Positions 1 to 9,514 are shown, counted from the first letter of the stretch. The stretch is DNA of 64,000 bases from Rhodophyticola sp. CCM32 (GCF_004751985.1 NZ_CP038492.1:2914001-2978000); one strand, 5' to 3'. Notes: a model not told the origin generated them from the sequence alone. Translations and numbers: made by a program.

Positions 1-1249
1 TGTTGTTGGCGATCTCGACCGCTTCGGCAGGGGTGCGGAAGGTGGTGGAGACCAGGACGGGGCCAAAGATCTCCTCCTGCATAAGGGGCGCGGCAGGGGA
101 GAGGCCGGTGATCAGGGTCGGCGGGTAGAAGCAGCCGGTCTCCGGCAGGGGGATGGCGGCGCGATAGGTGTCGCCTTCTGTATTGTTCCCCACCAGTCGG
201 GTGATCGTGGCATGCTGGACCGGGTCCACCACCGCGCCCAGATCAATGCATTTGTCGAGCGGGTCGCCGATGCGCAGCTTGTCCATCCGGGCCTTCAGGC
301 GGGTATGGAAATCTTCGGCAATCCCCTCCTGCACCAGAAGCCGCGATCCGGCGCAGCAGACCTGCCCCTGATTGAACCAGATGGCATCGACCAGCCCCTC
401 GATGGCTGAATCGATATCGGCATCGTCGAACACGATATAGGGGGATTTCCCGCCCAGCTCCAGCGTCAGGGATTTCCCGCTGCCCGCGGTCGCTTGCCGG
501 ATATGGCGACCCACCTCGGTAGAGCCGGTGAAGGCGACCTTGTTGACATCTATGTGGGTAGTCAGCGCCTCACCCGTGCGGCCATCGCCGGTGACGATAT
601 TGACCACGCCCTTGGGCAGGCCCGCCTCGCGGCAGATATCGGCAAACAGCAACGCGGTGAGGGACGTGTATTCCGCAGGTTTCAGGACAAGTGTGTTCCC
701 GGCAGCCAGTGCGGGTGCGATTTTCCAGGCCAGCATCAGCAGCGGGAAGTTCCAGGGGATCACCTGACCGCAGACGCCAAGCGGTGCGTGACCCGGCAGT
801 TCCTCTTCCAGCAATTGGGCCAGCCCGGCATGGTAATAGAAATGCCGCTGTGCCAGCGGGATGTCGATATCGCGGGCCTCACGGATCGGTTTGCCATTGT
901 CGAGGGTTTCCAGCACCGCGAAAAGGCGGCTGTGTTTCTGCAACAGCCGGGCCAGGGCATAGAGATGCCGCGCCCGCTGATGTCCGGTGAGCTTGGCCCA
1001 TTTCGGGAAGGCGCGGCGGGCGGCGGCCACGGCCCTGTCCACATCCCCTGCGGTGCTTTGGGTGATCTGCGCCAGCTCTTCCCCGGTCGCGGGGTTGTTG
1101 CTGGCGAAAGTTTCCCCCGGTTCGGTGAAGGCACCGTCGATAAAGGTGCCGAATGCCGGGCCGTTCCGGGTGATCCAGTCGCGGGCCTCGGCATCGCTTT
1201 CGGGGGCGGGGCCATATTCCATCGTGCCGAAGATTTCGCGGGTGGTCAT
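1..1249 (-). CDS. Aldehyde dehydrogenase family protein (3' end cut by window)
   Basis: NAD(P)-dependent aldehyde dehydrogenase, cytosolic. About 416 residues are visible from the ATG at 1249; the C-terminus lies beyond base 1. Seen: the PWNFP segment near residue 165, the GSTEVG cofactor loop near 242, the catalytic Glu in LELGGKSP (about 264), the catalytic Cys in GQVCCAGSR (298/299) and the EEIFGPV motif near the cut end. It is the last gene of a minus-strand operon after deoC and a small Rap1a-like gene. DeoC makes acetaldehyde and glyceraldehyde-3-phosphate from deoxyribose-5-phosphate, so oxidation of acetaldehyde to acetate is the likely job. Family certain; substrate inferred from context. 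Confidence 0.93.
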   Translation of the reverse strand, partial: MTTREIFGTMEYGPAPESDAEARDWITRNGPAFGTFIDGAFTEPGETFASNNPATGEELAQITQSTAGDVDRAVAAARRAFPKWAKLTGHQRARHLYALARLLQKHSRLFAVLETLDNGKPIREARDIDIPLAQRHFYYHAGLAQLLEEELPGHAPLGVCGQVIPWNFPLLMLAWKIAPALAAGNTLVLKPAEYTSLTALLFADICREAGLPKGVVNIVTGDGRTGEALTTHIDVNKVAFTGSTEVGRHIRQATAGSGKSLTLELGGKSPYIVFDDADIDSAIEGLVDAIWFNQGQVCCAGSRLLVQEGIAEDFHTRLKARMDKLRIGDPLDKCIDLGAVVDPVQHATITRLVGNNTEGDTYRAAIPLPETGCFYPPTLITGLSPAAPLMQEEIFGPVLVSTTFRTPAEAVEIANN

Positions 1250-1262
1250 TTCTTATCCATCC

Positions 1263-1607
1263 TTAGTTGCAGGGAAATGCTGCGCCGATAATCGCGCTCG
1301 CTACTTCCAAGCCCGCAGCATCTCCCAGCTCAGACTGAGATACCAAGAGGCGGGCGGCTGAATATTCAAAGATTTCAACGAGGTGTGTGCGTGTCGTTCC
1401 CGCCGGGGTACAAGCCATGCCTAAACGCACAGCATGGTCATTAGATGCTTGGATGAAACCGTTGCAGAAACTGATCCAATCCATATCCGCTCGGGTGCAT
1501 GCGTCAAAAAGATCCCGTGCTGACAGCACGGTCTCTGCGCGGGATTGAAACGGAATAGAGACGTTGATGAGCGACGCAACTATTGCCACAAGCCCGATCA
1601 TCTTCAT
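1263..1607 (-). CDS. Rap1a/Tai-like small exported protein
   Basis: About 114 residues. The chosen ATG (1607) has a GGAG about 9 bases upstream and gives a clean signal peptide (MKMIGLVAIVASLINVSIPF). An alternative ATG at 1631 overlaps the deoC stop as ATGA. The mature part carries the Rap1a/Tai layout: C near the start (LFDACTRADMDW), FCNGFI, CTPAGTT, a helical stretch and a terminal FPCN with a final Cys, so two periplasmic disulfides are likely. Family members include immunity proteins against type VI amidase effectors, but many Rhodobacterales copies have no known effector. No effector gene is adjacent. Its position between deoC and an aldehyde dehydrogenase is unexpected. Function unknown; family call moderate. 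Confidence 0.7.
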   Translation of the reverse strand: MKMIGLVAIVASLINVSIPFQSRAETVLSARDLFDACTRADMDWISFCNGFIQASNDHAVRLGMACTPAGTTRTHLVEIFEYSAARLLVSQSELGDAAGLEVASAIIGAAFPCN

Positions 1608-1627
1608 GGTTCTCAGCTCCACCGGAC

Positions 1628-2680
1628 TCATGCCATCGCATGCCGATAGCTGGCGGAATAGTCGCCGGTGACGTGATGTTCCAACTGCCGCTCGATATCC
1701 CCCAGAAGCGAGGAGGCGCCGAAGCGGAACAGATCGGGTTGAAGCCAGCGGTTGCCCAATTCCTCTTTGAGGAGGCTGAGATAGACCAGCGCGTCTTTCG
1801 CCTTGGAAATCCCGCCCGCCGGTTTATAGCCGATCTTGATGCCGGTTTCGGCCTCATAGGCGCGAATGGCGCGGATCATGGTGAGTGAGACCGGCAGCGT
1901 GGCGTTGACGCTTTCCTTGCCGGTGGAGGTTTTGATGAAATCGGCCCCGGCCATCATGCAGACGAGGCTGGCGCGCGCGACATTGCGGAGCGTTCCAAGC
2001 TCCCCCGTGGCCAGGATCGCCTTTACATGGGCCTCGCCACAGGCGGCGCGGAACATTTTCATCTCGTCATAAAGCGCCTGCCAGTTGCCGGTCAGCACAT
2101 GGCGGCGGGAAATCACGATGTCGATCTCGGCAGCGCCCGCTTTCACACTTTCCTCGATCTCGGCCACCCGCAGGTGGAAAGGCGACAGACCGGCGGGAAA
2201 ACCGGTGGAAACAGCCGCAACCGGAATGCCCGAGCCTTCCAGCGCCTGAACGGCGGTGGCGATCATGTCATGATAGACGCAGACCGCCCCGGTGGTCAGC
2301 GGCGGCAGGCCAAGCGCGTCGAGGATATCGGCGCGGACCGGTTGCCGGGCCTTGGCGCACAGGCGTCTGACACGGGCTTCGGTATCGTCCCCGGCCAGGG
2401 TGGTGAGGTCGATCAATGTGATCGCGTGGGCCAGCCAGGCGGCCTGATGGGTTTTCTTGACACTGCGCCGCCCGGGCAGGCTGCTGGCGCGGCGTTCAAT
2501 GGCCGAGGTATTGGCCTGCACCCGGGCCACCCAGTCAAGATCGAGCGGCATCCCGGGGTTTCGCGCTTCATGGACCTGGGGCAAGTGTTGTGCCTGGGTC
2601 AGGGGTGTTTTTGCGGGGGCATGGGCGTGGGGCAAATCTGGTAGCCATTCATCGTGGACAGGGGTGAAAACGCTGGGCAC
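1628..2680 (-). CDS. deoC: Deoxyribose-phosphate aldolase
   Basis: Cleaves 2-deoxyribose-5-phosphate to acetaldehyde and glyceraldehyde-3-phosphate in nucleoside salvage. The TIM-barrel residues are visible: Asp187 in EIDIVI, the Schiff-base Lys250 in DFIKTSTGK and the proton-relay Lys286 in GYKPAGG. At 350 residues it is longer than the E. coli enzyme (about 259) because of an N-terminal extension of about 90 residues, as in the longer eukaryote-like form of the family. The start is a GTG at 2680, with GAGG about 12 bases upstream. Its stop overlaps a possible start of the next gene, so the genes are probably co-transcribed and partly coupled. Confidence 0.95.
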   Translation of the reverse strand: MPSVFTPVHDEWLPDLPHAHAPAKTPLTQAQHLPQVHEARNPGMPLDLDWVARVQANTSAIERRASSLPGRRSVKKTHQAAWLAHAITLIDLTTLAGDDTEARVRRLCAKARQPVRADILDALGLPPLTTGAVCVYHDMIATAVQALEGSGIPVAAVSTGFPAGLSPFHLRVAEIEESVKAGAAEIDIVISRRHVLTGNWQALYDEMKMFRAACGEAHVKAILATGELGTLRNVARASLVCMMAGADFIKTSTGKESVNATLPVSLTMIRAIRAYEAETGIKIGYKPAGGISKAKDALVYLSLLKEELGNRWLQPDLFRFGASSLLGDIERQLEHHVTGDYSASYRHAMA

Positions 2681-2740
2681 AGGGTCTCATGTCCTCAGCT
2701 TCAAGGCAAGCTTGACCATCTGGTCAAATTCCGGCGGTTC

Positions 2741-3190
2741 TTAAAGACGCGACAGGATCAGCCCGACACCCACAAAGCCGACGGCTGCAAGCCGGGTCCA
2801 GCTGATCTCGCGCATGGTCATGCCAAAGGCGCCCACCGCATCAAGGATCAGCGCCGCGGTCAACTGCCCGAAGATCAGCGCCGCAACCAATGTCACCACC
2901 CCCAGGGTGGACACCGACCAGATCGAGGCCCAGACATAGACTGCGCCAAGTGCACCGCCGGTCCAGGCCCACCAGGGCACATCGGCCGCCGCTGTGATTG
3001 CTGCGGGCAGGGCACCGCGCAGCACCGCCAGCACCAGCAGAACCAGAAACCCCACCCCGAAAGAGATTGCAGCGGCCATGACCGGGTCGCCCATATGGTT
3101 TCCCAGACGGCTGTTGATCGGGGCTTGGGTTGCGATCGCGGCCCCGCCGATTGCGATGGCGCCAAGCGCAAGCCAGGTGGTTGAGGTCAT
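2741..3190 (-). CDS. DMT-superfamily small transporter (YdcZ/DUF606)
   Basis: 149 residues forming about five hydrophobic helices. The sequence begins WLALGAIAIGGAAIATQAPINSRLG, and the QAPINSRLG segment is typical of the YdcZ/DUF606 half-size family. These inner-membrane proteins act as dimers, usually of unknown substrate. It lies 60 bp upstream of deoC on the same strand, so it may import a nucleoside-derived sugar for the operon (inference). It is divergent from rpe. Confidence 0.88.
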   Translation of the reverse strand: MTSTTWLALGAIAIGGAAIATQAPINSRLGNHMGDPVMAAAISFGVGFLVLLVLAVLRGALPAAITAAADVPWWAWTGGALGAVYVWASIWSVSTLGVVTLVAALIFGQLTAALILDAVGAFGMTMREISWTRLAAVGFVGVGLILSRL

Positions 3191-3324
3191 GATCTGTCCT
3201 TTTCGGGGAACGTGCGACTGGTTCGGGCAACTTGCCGCGTCGGCCCGAGCGCGGCAAGGGGCGTGACAGCCAAAGATGTGCAGGCTAACAGGAAGGTGCC
3301 GCCAGAGATAAGGACGACACCGCC

Positions 3325-4005
3325 ATGCCTTTCGACCGTTCGATCAAGATCGCCCCGTCGATCCTGTCTGCCGATTTCGCGAATCTGGGCGCGGAAATCC
3401 GCGCGGTGGAGCGTGAAGGGGCCGACTGGATTCATGTGGACCCGATGGACGGGCATTTTGTGCCGAACCTGACAATCGGGCCCAATGTGGTGGCCGCGAT
3501 CCGGCCCCATGTGACAACCTTCATGGATGTGCATCTGATGATCGCGCCGGCGGACCCGTATATCGGGGCTTTCGCCAAGGCGGGCGCGGATATGATCACT
3601 GTGCATGCAGAGGCGGGGGCGCATCTGCACCGAAGCTTGCAGATGATCCGCGATTGTGGCGCCAGGGCCGGTGTGGCGCTGAACATGACCACGCCGCTGG
3701 ACCATATCGCCCATATTCTGGATGCCATCGACCTGATTCTGGTGATGACGATCAACCCCGGTTTCGGGGGGCAGAAATTCACCCATTCCATGGTTGAGAA
3801 GGTCGCGATGGCCCGCGCCATGGTGGGGGACCGGCCCATTCATATCGAGGTCGATGGCGGGATTGACCCGACCACCGCGCCATTGGTCGCCAAAGCCGGG
3901 GCGAATGTTCTGGTCGCCGGGTCTGCGGTGTTCAAAGGCGGCTCGGTGGATACACCTGAAATCTATGGCGAGAATATGCGCGCGATCCGGGCGGCGGCGT
4001 CCTGA
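3325..4005 (+). CDS. rpe: Ribulose-phosphate 3-epimerase
   Basis: Interconverts ribulose-5-phosphate and xylulose-5-phosphate in the pentose-phosphate pathway and Calvin cycle. 226 residues, normal length. Diagnostic motifs: [11 protein letters not shown] at the N-terminus, the metal-binding [30 protein letters not shown] and EVDGGID. The ATG follows an AAGGAC ribosome-binding site. Downstream are two families of palindromes, then the convergent ccr gene. Confidence 0.97.
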   Translation: MPFDRSIKIAPSILSADFANLGAEIRAVEREGADWIHVDPMDGHFVPNLTIGPNVVAAIRPHVTTFMDVHLMIAPADPYIGAFAKAGADMITVHAEAGAHLHRSLQMIRDCGARAGVALNMTTPLDHIAHILDAIDLILVMTINPGFGGQKFTHSMVEKVAMARAMVGDRPIHIEVDGGIDPTTAPLVAKAGANVLVAGSAVFKGGSVDTPEIYGENMRAIRAAAS

Positions 4006-4039
4006 GCCTATCGCGCCCCGGAGGTGAAAGCAGAGGCAA

Positions 4040-4135
4040 GGGAAAACGCCCGTTTTCCCGGTGGATTTCTCGAGAAATCCGGCGCATGCTCAGTCGGAAA
4101 ACTCCAGTTTTCCAAAAGGATTTCCCGGGAAATCC
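4040..4135. repeat. Family A paired-hairpin repeat, two tandem copies
   Basis: Two copies of a two-hairpin unit. Copy 1: GGGAAAACG/CGTTTTCCC (4040-4059) followed by the perfect 18-bp palindrome GGATTTCTCGAGAAATCC (4063-4080). Copy 2: GGAAAACT/AGTTTTCC (4096-4113) followed by GGATTTCCCGGGAAATCC (4118-4135). They lie between the convergent rpe and ccr genes. Related units occur at 15912 and 19723, also between convergent genes. The most likely role is bidirectional transcription termination or mRNA 3'-end protection, as for REP-type elements. Confidence 0.85.
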
Positions 4136-4144
4136 GCTATAGCG

Positions 4145-4234
4145 TTTCGAGTTGAACATGTATCACTTATTCGCTGCCTCTCCCTTCGGTCGAACGCGAA
4201 AAGTGATGACATATGTCTCAGGTTAAACTCGAAA
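4145..4234. repeat. Family C imperfect palindrome, copy 1
   Basis: Outer arms TTTCGAGTT (4145-4153) and AACTCGAAA (4226-4234), inner arms ATCACTT and AAGTGAT, with a CCTTCGG-like tip. The right half contains ATGTCTCAGGTT, which recurs (with small changes) in copies at 37944-38027 and 62844-62927. It could fold as one long hairpin. It lies in the rpe-ccr convergent intergenic region. Confidence 0.7.
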
Positions 4235-4284
4235 AGCTTTAACGCGCCCCGCCTCCGATCTTGTGCAAAGATCTTGCCAGGTGC

Positions 4285-5580
4285 TTACCCTCCGGTCGGC
4301 CCCGCCTCCAGCACGTCTTCCAGCGTTCTGAGCCCGGTGCGCGGGGTCTGGACCAGCACCGACATATTGCCGGGCTTATGTTCATTCCGCAGCATTTTCA
4401 TATGCGCATCGGGCAGTTCGGCCCAGGGGAAAACCTCGGACATGCAAGGGTCAAGCCGTCGTTCCAGCATCAGACGGTTTGCGGCGGCGGCCTGTTTCAG
4501 ATGGGCGAAATGGCTGCCCTGAAGGCGTTTCTGATGCATCCACATATAACGCACATCGAAGGTCAGGTTGAACCCTGTTGTGCCCGCACAGATCACCACC
4601 ATGCCACCCTTTTTGCACACGAAGGTGGAAACGGGAAAAGTTGCCTCGCCCGGGTGTTCAAACACCATATCCACATTCACGCCCTTGCCGGTAATGTCCC
4701 AGATCGCCTTGCCAAAGCGCCGCGCCTCTTTGAACCATGCGCCGTATTCCGGGGTGTTGACCGTCGGCATCTGGCCCCAGCAGTCAAAATCCTTGCGGTT
4801 GATCACGCCTTTCGCGCCGAGGTCGAGCACGAACTGGCGTTTGTCTTCATCCGAGATCACGCCGATGGCATTGGCGCCCGCAGTGTTGATCAACTGGATC
4901 GCATAAGAACCAAGCCCCCCGGATGCGCCCCAGACCAGCACATTCTGGCCCGGTTTCAGATCATGGGGTTCATGGCCGAACAGCATCCTGTAGGCGGTGG
5001 CCAGTGTCAGCGTATAGCAGGCAGCTTCTTCCCATGTCAGATGTTTGGGGCGCGGCATCAATTGCTGCGCCTGCACCCGGGTGAACTGGCTGAAACTGCC
5101 ATCGGGGGTTTCATAGCCCCAGATCCGCTGGCTTGGGGAATACATCGGGTCGCCGCCATTGCATTCCTCGTCATCGCCATCATCCTGATTGCAATGGATC
5201 ACAACCTCGTCGCCAACCTTCCAGCGGGTGACCTTTTCACCCACGGCCCAGACAATGCCCGAGGCATCGGACCCGGCGATGTGATAGGGCTGCCCATGAC
5301 CGTCAAACGGGCTGATCGGAACACCAAGACCGGCCCAGACCCCGTTGTAATTCACGCCTGCGGCCATAACCAGAACCAGCACTTCATTGCTGTCGATGGC
5401 GGGGGTGTCGATCACTTCGACCTGAAAGGCCTTGTCCGGCTCGCCGTGGCGTTCACGGCGGATCGCCCAGGCATACATGTGCGTGGGTACATGCCCCATC
5501 GGGGGCATCTCGCCCATTTCATAGAGGTCTTTCTTCGGCGCATCATAGGCGGCGATTGCGGGGGTATTGTCCAAAGCCAT
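4285..5580 (-). CDS. ccr: Crotonyl-CoA carboxylase/reductase
   Basis: NADPH-dependent reductive carboxylation of crotonyl-CoA to ethylmalonyl-CoA, the signature step of the ethylmalonyl-CoA pathway for acetate and C2 assimilation. 431 residues, the normal size. It is an MDR-superfamily protein: the N-terminal GroES-like part includes PYHIAGSDASGIVWAVG, then the Rossmann part ENVLVWGASGGLGSYAIQL, and DVRYMWMHQKRLQGSHFAH typical of Ccr. The ATG at 5580 has a strong GAGGAGG. The upstream 70 bases are very AT-rich. It is transcribed away from the next gene, an acyltransferase on the same strand 145 bp upstream. Confidence 0.96.
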   Translation of the reverse strand: MALDNTPAIAAYDAPKKDLYEMGEMPPMGHVPTHMYAWAIRRERHGEPDKAFQVEVIDTPAIDSNEVLVLVMAAGVNYNGVWAGLGVPISPFDGHGQPYHIAGSDASGIVWAVGEKVTRWKVGDEVVIHCNQDDGDDEECNGGDPMYSPSQRIWGYETPDGSFSQFTRVQAQQLMPRPKHLTWEEAACYTLTLATAYRMLFGHEPHDLKPGQNVLVWGASGGLGSYAIQLINTAGANAIGVISDEDKRQFVLDLGAKGVINRKDFDCWGQMPTVNTPEYGAWFKEARRFGKAIWDITGKGVNVDMVFEHPGEATFPVSTFVCKKGGMVVICAGTTGFNLTFDVRYMWMHQKRLQGSHFAHLKQAAAANRLMLERRLDPCMSEVFPWAELPDAHMKMLRNEHKPGNMSVLVQTPRTGLRTLEDVLEAGPTGG

Positions 5581-5659
5581 TGGGCCTCCTCATGCCGGTG
5601 ATTGCTGCGGCGCGGAATGATTCCGTGCCAGTGCAGCGAGACATAGAATCCGCCGCGCA

Positions 5660-5697
5660 ATAATGCAAACATATAAATGTATATTTGTGAAATAATC
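5660..5697. promoter_or_regulatory. AT-rich presumptive ccr promoter/operator
   Basis: An unusually AT-rich patch in otherwise GC-rich DNA, between the acyltransferase stop and the ccr start. It holds an imperfect palindrome at about 5666-5689 (CAAACATATA, 4-base spacer, TATATTTGTG). This is the obvious place for the ccr promoter and a regulator site, but no known consensus was recognised. Confidence 0.35.
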
Positions 5698-5724
5698 TGT
5701 CGCGAAGGCATTTCGCGGTTGAGG

Positions 5725-7113
5725 TTACATGTCAGTGCTGTCGGGCGGCTCATCCAGCAGATGGGCAACAGAGGCCGCATAGAACGCCACCAGGGAGGTG
5801 CCTTCAGGGTTGAGTATAAAACCCTCCGGCCCATCCTCCAGCATGCCCCGTTCCACCAGCGCGTGCAGGCCTGCCTCAACCGTGTAATCCAGATCGTCAC
5901 GGGGGATATGCACCGCCGCACCCCGGCCCTGTGCCCGGGTAACCCGGTGTTCGATCAGGGCCCTGAGTTCCGCGCGGTTGCGGGCCCCGTCCCGCAGGCC
6001 ATGGGCGACCAGCGGCACCGGCACCACGGGCATCACGGCCCCGATCCGGTCCATCAGTTCTGTGCCAAGCGCGGCGGACGGGTCGCTATCGGCCCGGGCC
6101 ATGAAACCGGTCAGGCTCAGCGGTGCGCCAAAGCTGACAGCGGCATAGCCATAGCGATGGAACCGCCGGGTGAGCCGGTGCCAGGTCTGCCGCCAGACAT
6201 AACGCCAGATCGGGCGCAGGCTGAACCGGAAGCGGCGGGCGCCTCTGGCATGGGCCTCGATCAGGGTGCGGTCCTCCATCACCCGGTCATAATTCAACGC
6301 CACAGGCACAAAAACCACATCGCGCGACGTGCCGGGCACAAACCCGTCGACGATATAGGAGATCAGGCCAAGCTTGGCGGGCATCAACGCGCCGGTTTGC
6401 GACAGGCCGCCTTCGGGAAAGATGGCTTGGGTCACGCCGGCCTCGGTCGCCATCTGCACATAGCGCGCCAGAACCTTGCGGTAGAGCGGGTTGTTATTGC
6501 GCCGCCGGATGAAATAGCCGCCCATGGCGCGCACCAGTGGCCGCAGGGGCCAGACCCGCGCCCATTCGCCCACGGCATAGGCAAGCGCCGAACGTTCCGC
6601 CGCAAGCCAGGTGACCAGCACGTAATCCATGTTGGACCGATGGTTCATCACGAAGATCACCGTCGCCTCGGGGTCGATCGCCTCAAGTGCAGCGTTATTG
6701 GTCTGGGCCAGACGGACGCGGTAGAGTGACTGGCTGAGGAGTTTTGCAAGGCGGATGGCAAAGCCGAAATAGGCGATGGCCGAAAACCCCGGAACGATCT
6801 CGCGTGCGTAGCGTTCGGCGATCTGCGCGGCGACGTCCTCGCGGATGTTCCTGGATCTGGCATGTTCGACAATGGCGCCCGCAATCTCGGGGTCATAGAT
6901 CAGCCGTAGAACGGTGTCATTGCGCCGGGCCAGCTTGAAGGGTTGAATCGGGCGGCTGAGCCGCGTGTTCAACCGTTCCACCGCACGTTCCAGCCGGCGA
7001 CGCAGGAACCAGCGTACAGAGGGCACCAGAACATTGTTCAGGGCCGCGACCGCTGCAAAAGCCAGGATCAGGATCAGCGCCCAGACGGGCAGTTCTATGG
7101 TGGACATCATCAT
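5725..7113 (-). CDS. PlsB/PlsC-type glycerolipid acyltransferase
   Basis: Membrane acyltransferase of 462 residues. One N-terminal membrane helix (about residues 9-30) is followed by the acyltransferase domain: the HX4D motif in NHRSNMDY (His158, Asp163), FIRR near 201 and FPEGGLSQTGAL (232-243). These resemble the glycerol-3-phosphate acyltransferase/DHAP acyltransferase branch more than the short PlsC enzymes, so it probably starts phospholipid synthesis. A C-terminal region of about 150 residues follows. The start is one of three clustered Met codons at 7113-7105. Family sure; exact substrate (glycerol-3-phosphate or lysophosphatidate) not settled. Confidence 0.85.
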   Translation of the reverse strand: MMMSTIELPVWALILILAFAAVAALNNVLVPSVRWFLRRRLERAVERLNTRLSRPIQPFKLARRNDTVLRLIYDPEIAGAIVEHARSRNIREDVAAQIAERYAREIVPGFSAIAYFGFAIRLAKLLSQSLYRVRLAQTNNAALEAIDPEATVIFVMNHRSNMDYVLVTWLAAERSALAYAVGEWARVWPLRPLVRAMGGYFIRRRNNNPLYRKVLARYVQMATEAGVTQAIFPEGGLSQTGALMPAKLGLISYIVDGFVPGTSRDVVFVPVALNYDRVMEDRTLIEAHARGARRFRFSLRPIWRYVWRQTWHRLTRRFHRYGYAAVSFGAPLSLTGFMARADSDPSAALGTELMDRIGAVMPVVPVPLVAHGLRDGARNRAELRALIEHRVTRAQGRGAAVHIPRDDLDYTVEAGLHALVERGMLEDGPEGFILNPEGTSLVAFYAASVAHLLDEPPDSTDM

Positions 7114-7349
7114 CGGTGAACCTGTCAGGAAACCGGCGGTGGTACAATCTTTCCTTATCGGAAGACGGGGCTATTCATTCCGCAGCAATGATTTGCCCGG
7201 GGTGCCCTATCTGGACGTGAGATGGATCGCGCCTGAATGGCGGGAGCACCACTCATCCCCTGAAAAACCAAAAATATCCATGTCTCGGACCTCTGGCCTC
7301 TGGCGCTGCCGCCAAGGATGCCTAACTTGATGCCAAAGGAGATATCGCC

Positions 7350-9368
7350 ATGACCAACCCGCTGCTGCAAAGCTGGACCGGTGCGTTTGCCCTGCCACCA
7401 TTTGCCGAGATTACGGATGAGGATTTCGCCCCGGCGCTGGATGCGGCACTGGAAGCGGGGCGCGCGGCCCATCAGGCGATTGCGGATAACCCCGAGCCAC
7501 CCACATTTGCCAATACAATCGAGGCGATGGAACAGGCCGACACGCTGCTGGATCAGGTGGCAGGTGTGTTTTTCAATCTCGCCGGGTCCGATGCCACGCC
7601 CGCCCGCGAGGCATTGCAGCGGACATATGCCCCGAAATTTTCGGCCTATGCCTCCGAGATCACCAATAACCGGGCGCTCTGGCAGCGGATCAGCACGTTG
7701 TGGGACGCCCGCGAGACGCTGGATCTGTCACCGGAACAAGCCCGGGTTCTGATGCTGACCCATCGCAGTTTCACCCGCGCGGGTGCCGCACTGGACGGGG
7801 CCGAGGCCGCGCGCCTGACCGAGGTGAAAAGCCGCCTGGCGGTTCTGGGCACGGAGTTCATGCAGAATCTGCTGGCGGATGAACGGGACTGGTCGATGCC
7901 GCTGGAAGAGGCGGATCTTGAAGGTCTGCCCGCCTTTGCCGTGGACGCGATGCGGGCCGCAGGAGAGGAACAAGGCGCCGACGGGCCGGTTTTGACGCTG
8001 GCCCGTTCGATCATCGTGCCGTTCCTGCAATTCTCGCCGCGCCGGGATCTGCGTGAGATGGCCTATAAAGCCTGGGCCGCGCGCGGGGCCAATGGCGGTG
8101 AGACCGATAATCTGGGGATCGCGGCGGAAACGCTGAGTTTGCGGGAAGACCGCGCCGCGCTGCTGGGCTATGACAGTTTCGCGGCGTTCAAACTGGAAAC
8201 CGAGATGGCGAAAACGCCGGATGCGGTGCGCGATCTTCTGATGCAGGTCTGGGCCCCGGCAAAGGCGCAGGCCGATGCGGATGCCGGGAAACTGATCGCG
8301 ATGATGCGCGCGGACGGGGTGAACGGTGATCTGGAACCCTGGGACTGGCGGTACTACGCGGAAAAACGGCGCAAGGCTGAACATGATCTGGATGAGGCGG
8401 TGTTGAAGCCGTATCTGCAACTCGACGCGATGATTGCCGCCGCGTTTGATTGTGCGACGCGGCTTTTCGGGCTGGAGTTTTCCTCTCTGGATGTCCCGCT
8501 TTATCACCCCGATGCGCGGGCCTGGGAGGTGACGCGCGACGGGCGGCATATGGCCGTGTTCATCGGCGATTATTTCGCCCGCAGCTCGAAACGCTCAGGG
8601 GCCTGGTGTTCGGCCATGCGCAGCCAGAAGAAACTGGGCGGCGATGTGCGGCCGATCGTGGTGAATGTGTGCAATTTCGCCAAGGGCGACCCGGCGCTGT
8701 TGTCCTATGATGATGCGCGGACGCTGTTCCATGAATTCGGCCACGCGCTGCACCAGATGTTGAGCGATGTGACCTATGGCTCGATCTCGGGCACCTCGGT
8801 GGCGCGGGATTTCGTGGAACTGCCCAGCCAGCTTTATGAACACTGGCTGGAAGTGCCGGAAGTGTTGCAGACCCATGCCCGCCATGCGGAAACCGGGGAA
8901 CCGATGCCGCAGGATCTGCTGGATCGGCTGCTGGCGGCGCAGACCTATGATATGGGGTTTCAGACCGTGGAATATATCGCCTCGGCCCTGGTCGATCTGG
9001 ATTTCCACGATGGCCCCGCCCCGGCGGACCCGATGGTGGCACAGGCCGAAACACTGGCGCGGATCGGCATGCCGGCCGCCATTGGCATGCGCCATGCGAC
9101 ACCGCAATTCGCCCATGTCTTCGCAGGCGACGGATATTCGAGCGGCTATTACAGCTATATGTGGTCCGAGGTGATGGATGCGGACGCGTTCGAGGCGTTT
9201 GAAGAGGCGGGCGGCGCGTTTGATGCAGCCACCGCCCGGTTGTTGGAGAAACATATCCTGTCAGCGGGTGGCAGCCAGGAAGCGGATGCGCTTTACACCG
9301 CGTTCCGGGGCCGGATGCCCGGGGTTGAGGCGCTGTTGAAAGGGCGTGGGCTGGATAAGGTGGCCTGA
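7350..9368 (+). CDS. M3-family metallopeptidase (oligopeptidase A / dipeptidyl carboxypeptidase)
   Basis: Cytosolic zinc thimet-type peptidase that degrades short peptides. 672 residues, normal for the Dcp/PrlC family. The zinc motif HEFGH is at about residues 461-465 (FHEFGHALHQML), followed by the family segments GTSVARDFVELPSQLYEHW and FAGDGYSSGYYSYMWSEVMDADAF. The ATG has an AAAGGAGAT ribosome-binding site. It stands alone on the plus strand between minus-strand genes. Dcp versus OpdA cannot be decided from sequence alone. Confidence 0.93.
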   Translation: MTNPLLQSWTGAFALPPFAEITDEDFAPALDAALEAGRAAHQAIADNPEPPTFANTIEAMEQADTLLDQVAGVFFNLAGSDATPAREALQRTYAPKFSAYASEITNNRALWQRISTLWDARETLDLSPEQARVLMLTHRSFTRAGAALDGAEAARLTEVKSRLAVLGTEFMQNLLADERDWSMPLEEADLEGLPAFAVDAMRAAGEEQGADGPVLTLARSIIVPFLQFSPRRDLREMAYKAWAARGANGGETDNLGIAAETLSLREDRAALLGYDSFAAFKLETEMAKTPDAVRDLLMQVWAPAKAQADADAGKLIAMMRADGVNGDLEPWDWRYYAEKRRKAEHDLDEAVLKPYLQLDAMIAAAFDCATRLFGLEFSSLDVPLYHPDARAWEVTRDGRHMAVFIGDYFARSSKRSGAWCSAMRSQKKLGGDVRPIVVNVCNFAKGDPALLSYDDARTLFHEFGHALHQMLSDVTYGSISGTSVARDFVELPSQLYEHWLEVPEVLQTHARHAETGEPMPQDLLDRLLAAQTYDMGFQTVEYIASALVDLDFHDGPAPADPMVAQAETLARIGMPAAIGMRHATPQFAHVFAGDGYSSGYYSYMWSEVMDADAFEAFEEAGGAFDAATARLLEKHILSAGGSQEADALYTAFRGRMPGVEALLKGRGLDKVA

Positions 9369-9514
9369 CGCTTTGGCAAAGCCCAGTTGGTGCGGGAAGC
9401 TGCGGGCGCATACCGGCAGCAAACCTGTTCATTTGCGTTGGCGATCCGATATTCAACCGGGTCGGCAAGATCGGTGCCCAAAGGGTAGCTTGACGCTGCG
9501 TCGCGGACGCGTGT

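Noticed and set aside
4261..5601. 446-codon frame antisense to ccr
   Set aside because: Ccr is certain on the minus strand; the antisense frame is His/Pro-rich with no recognisable domain.
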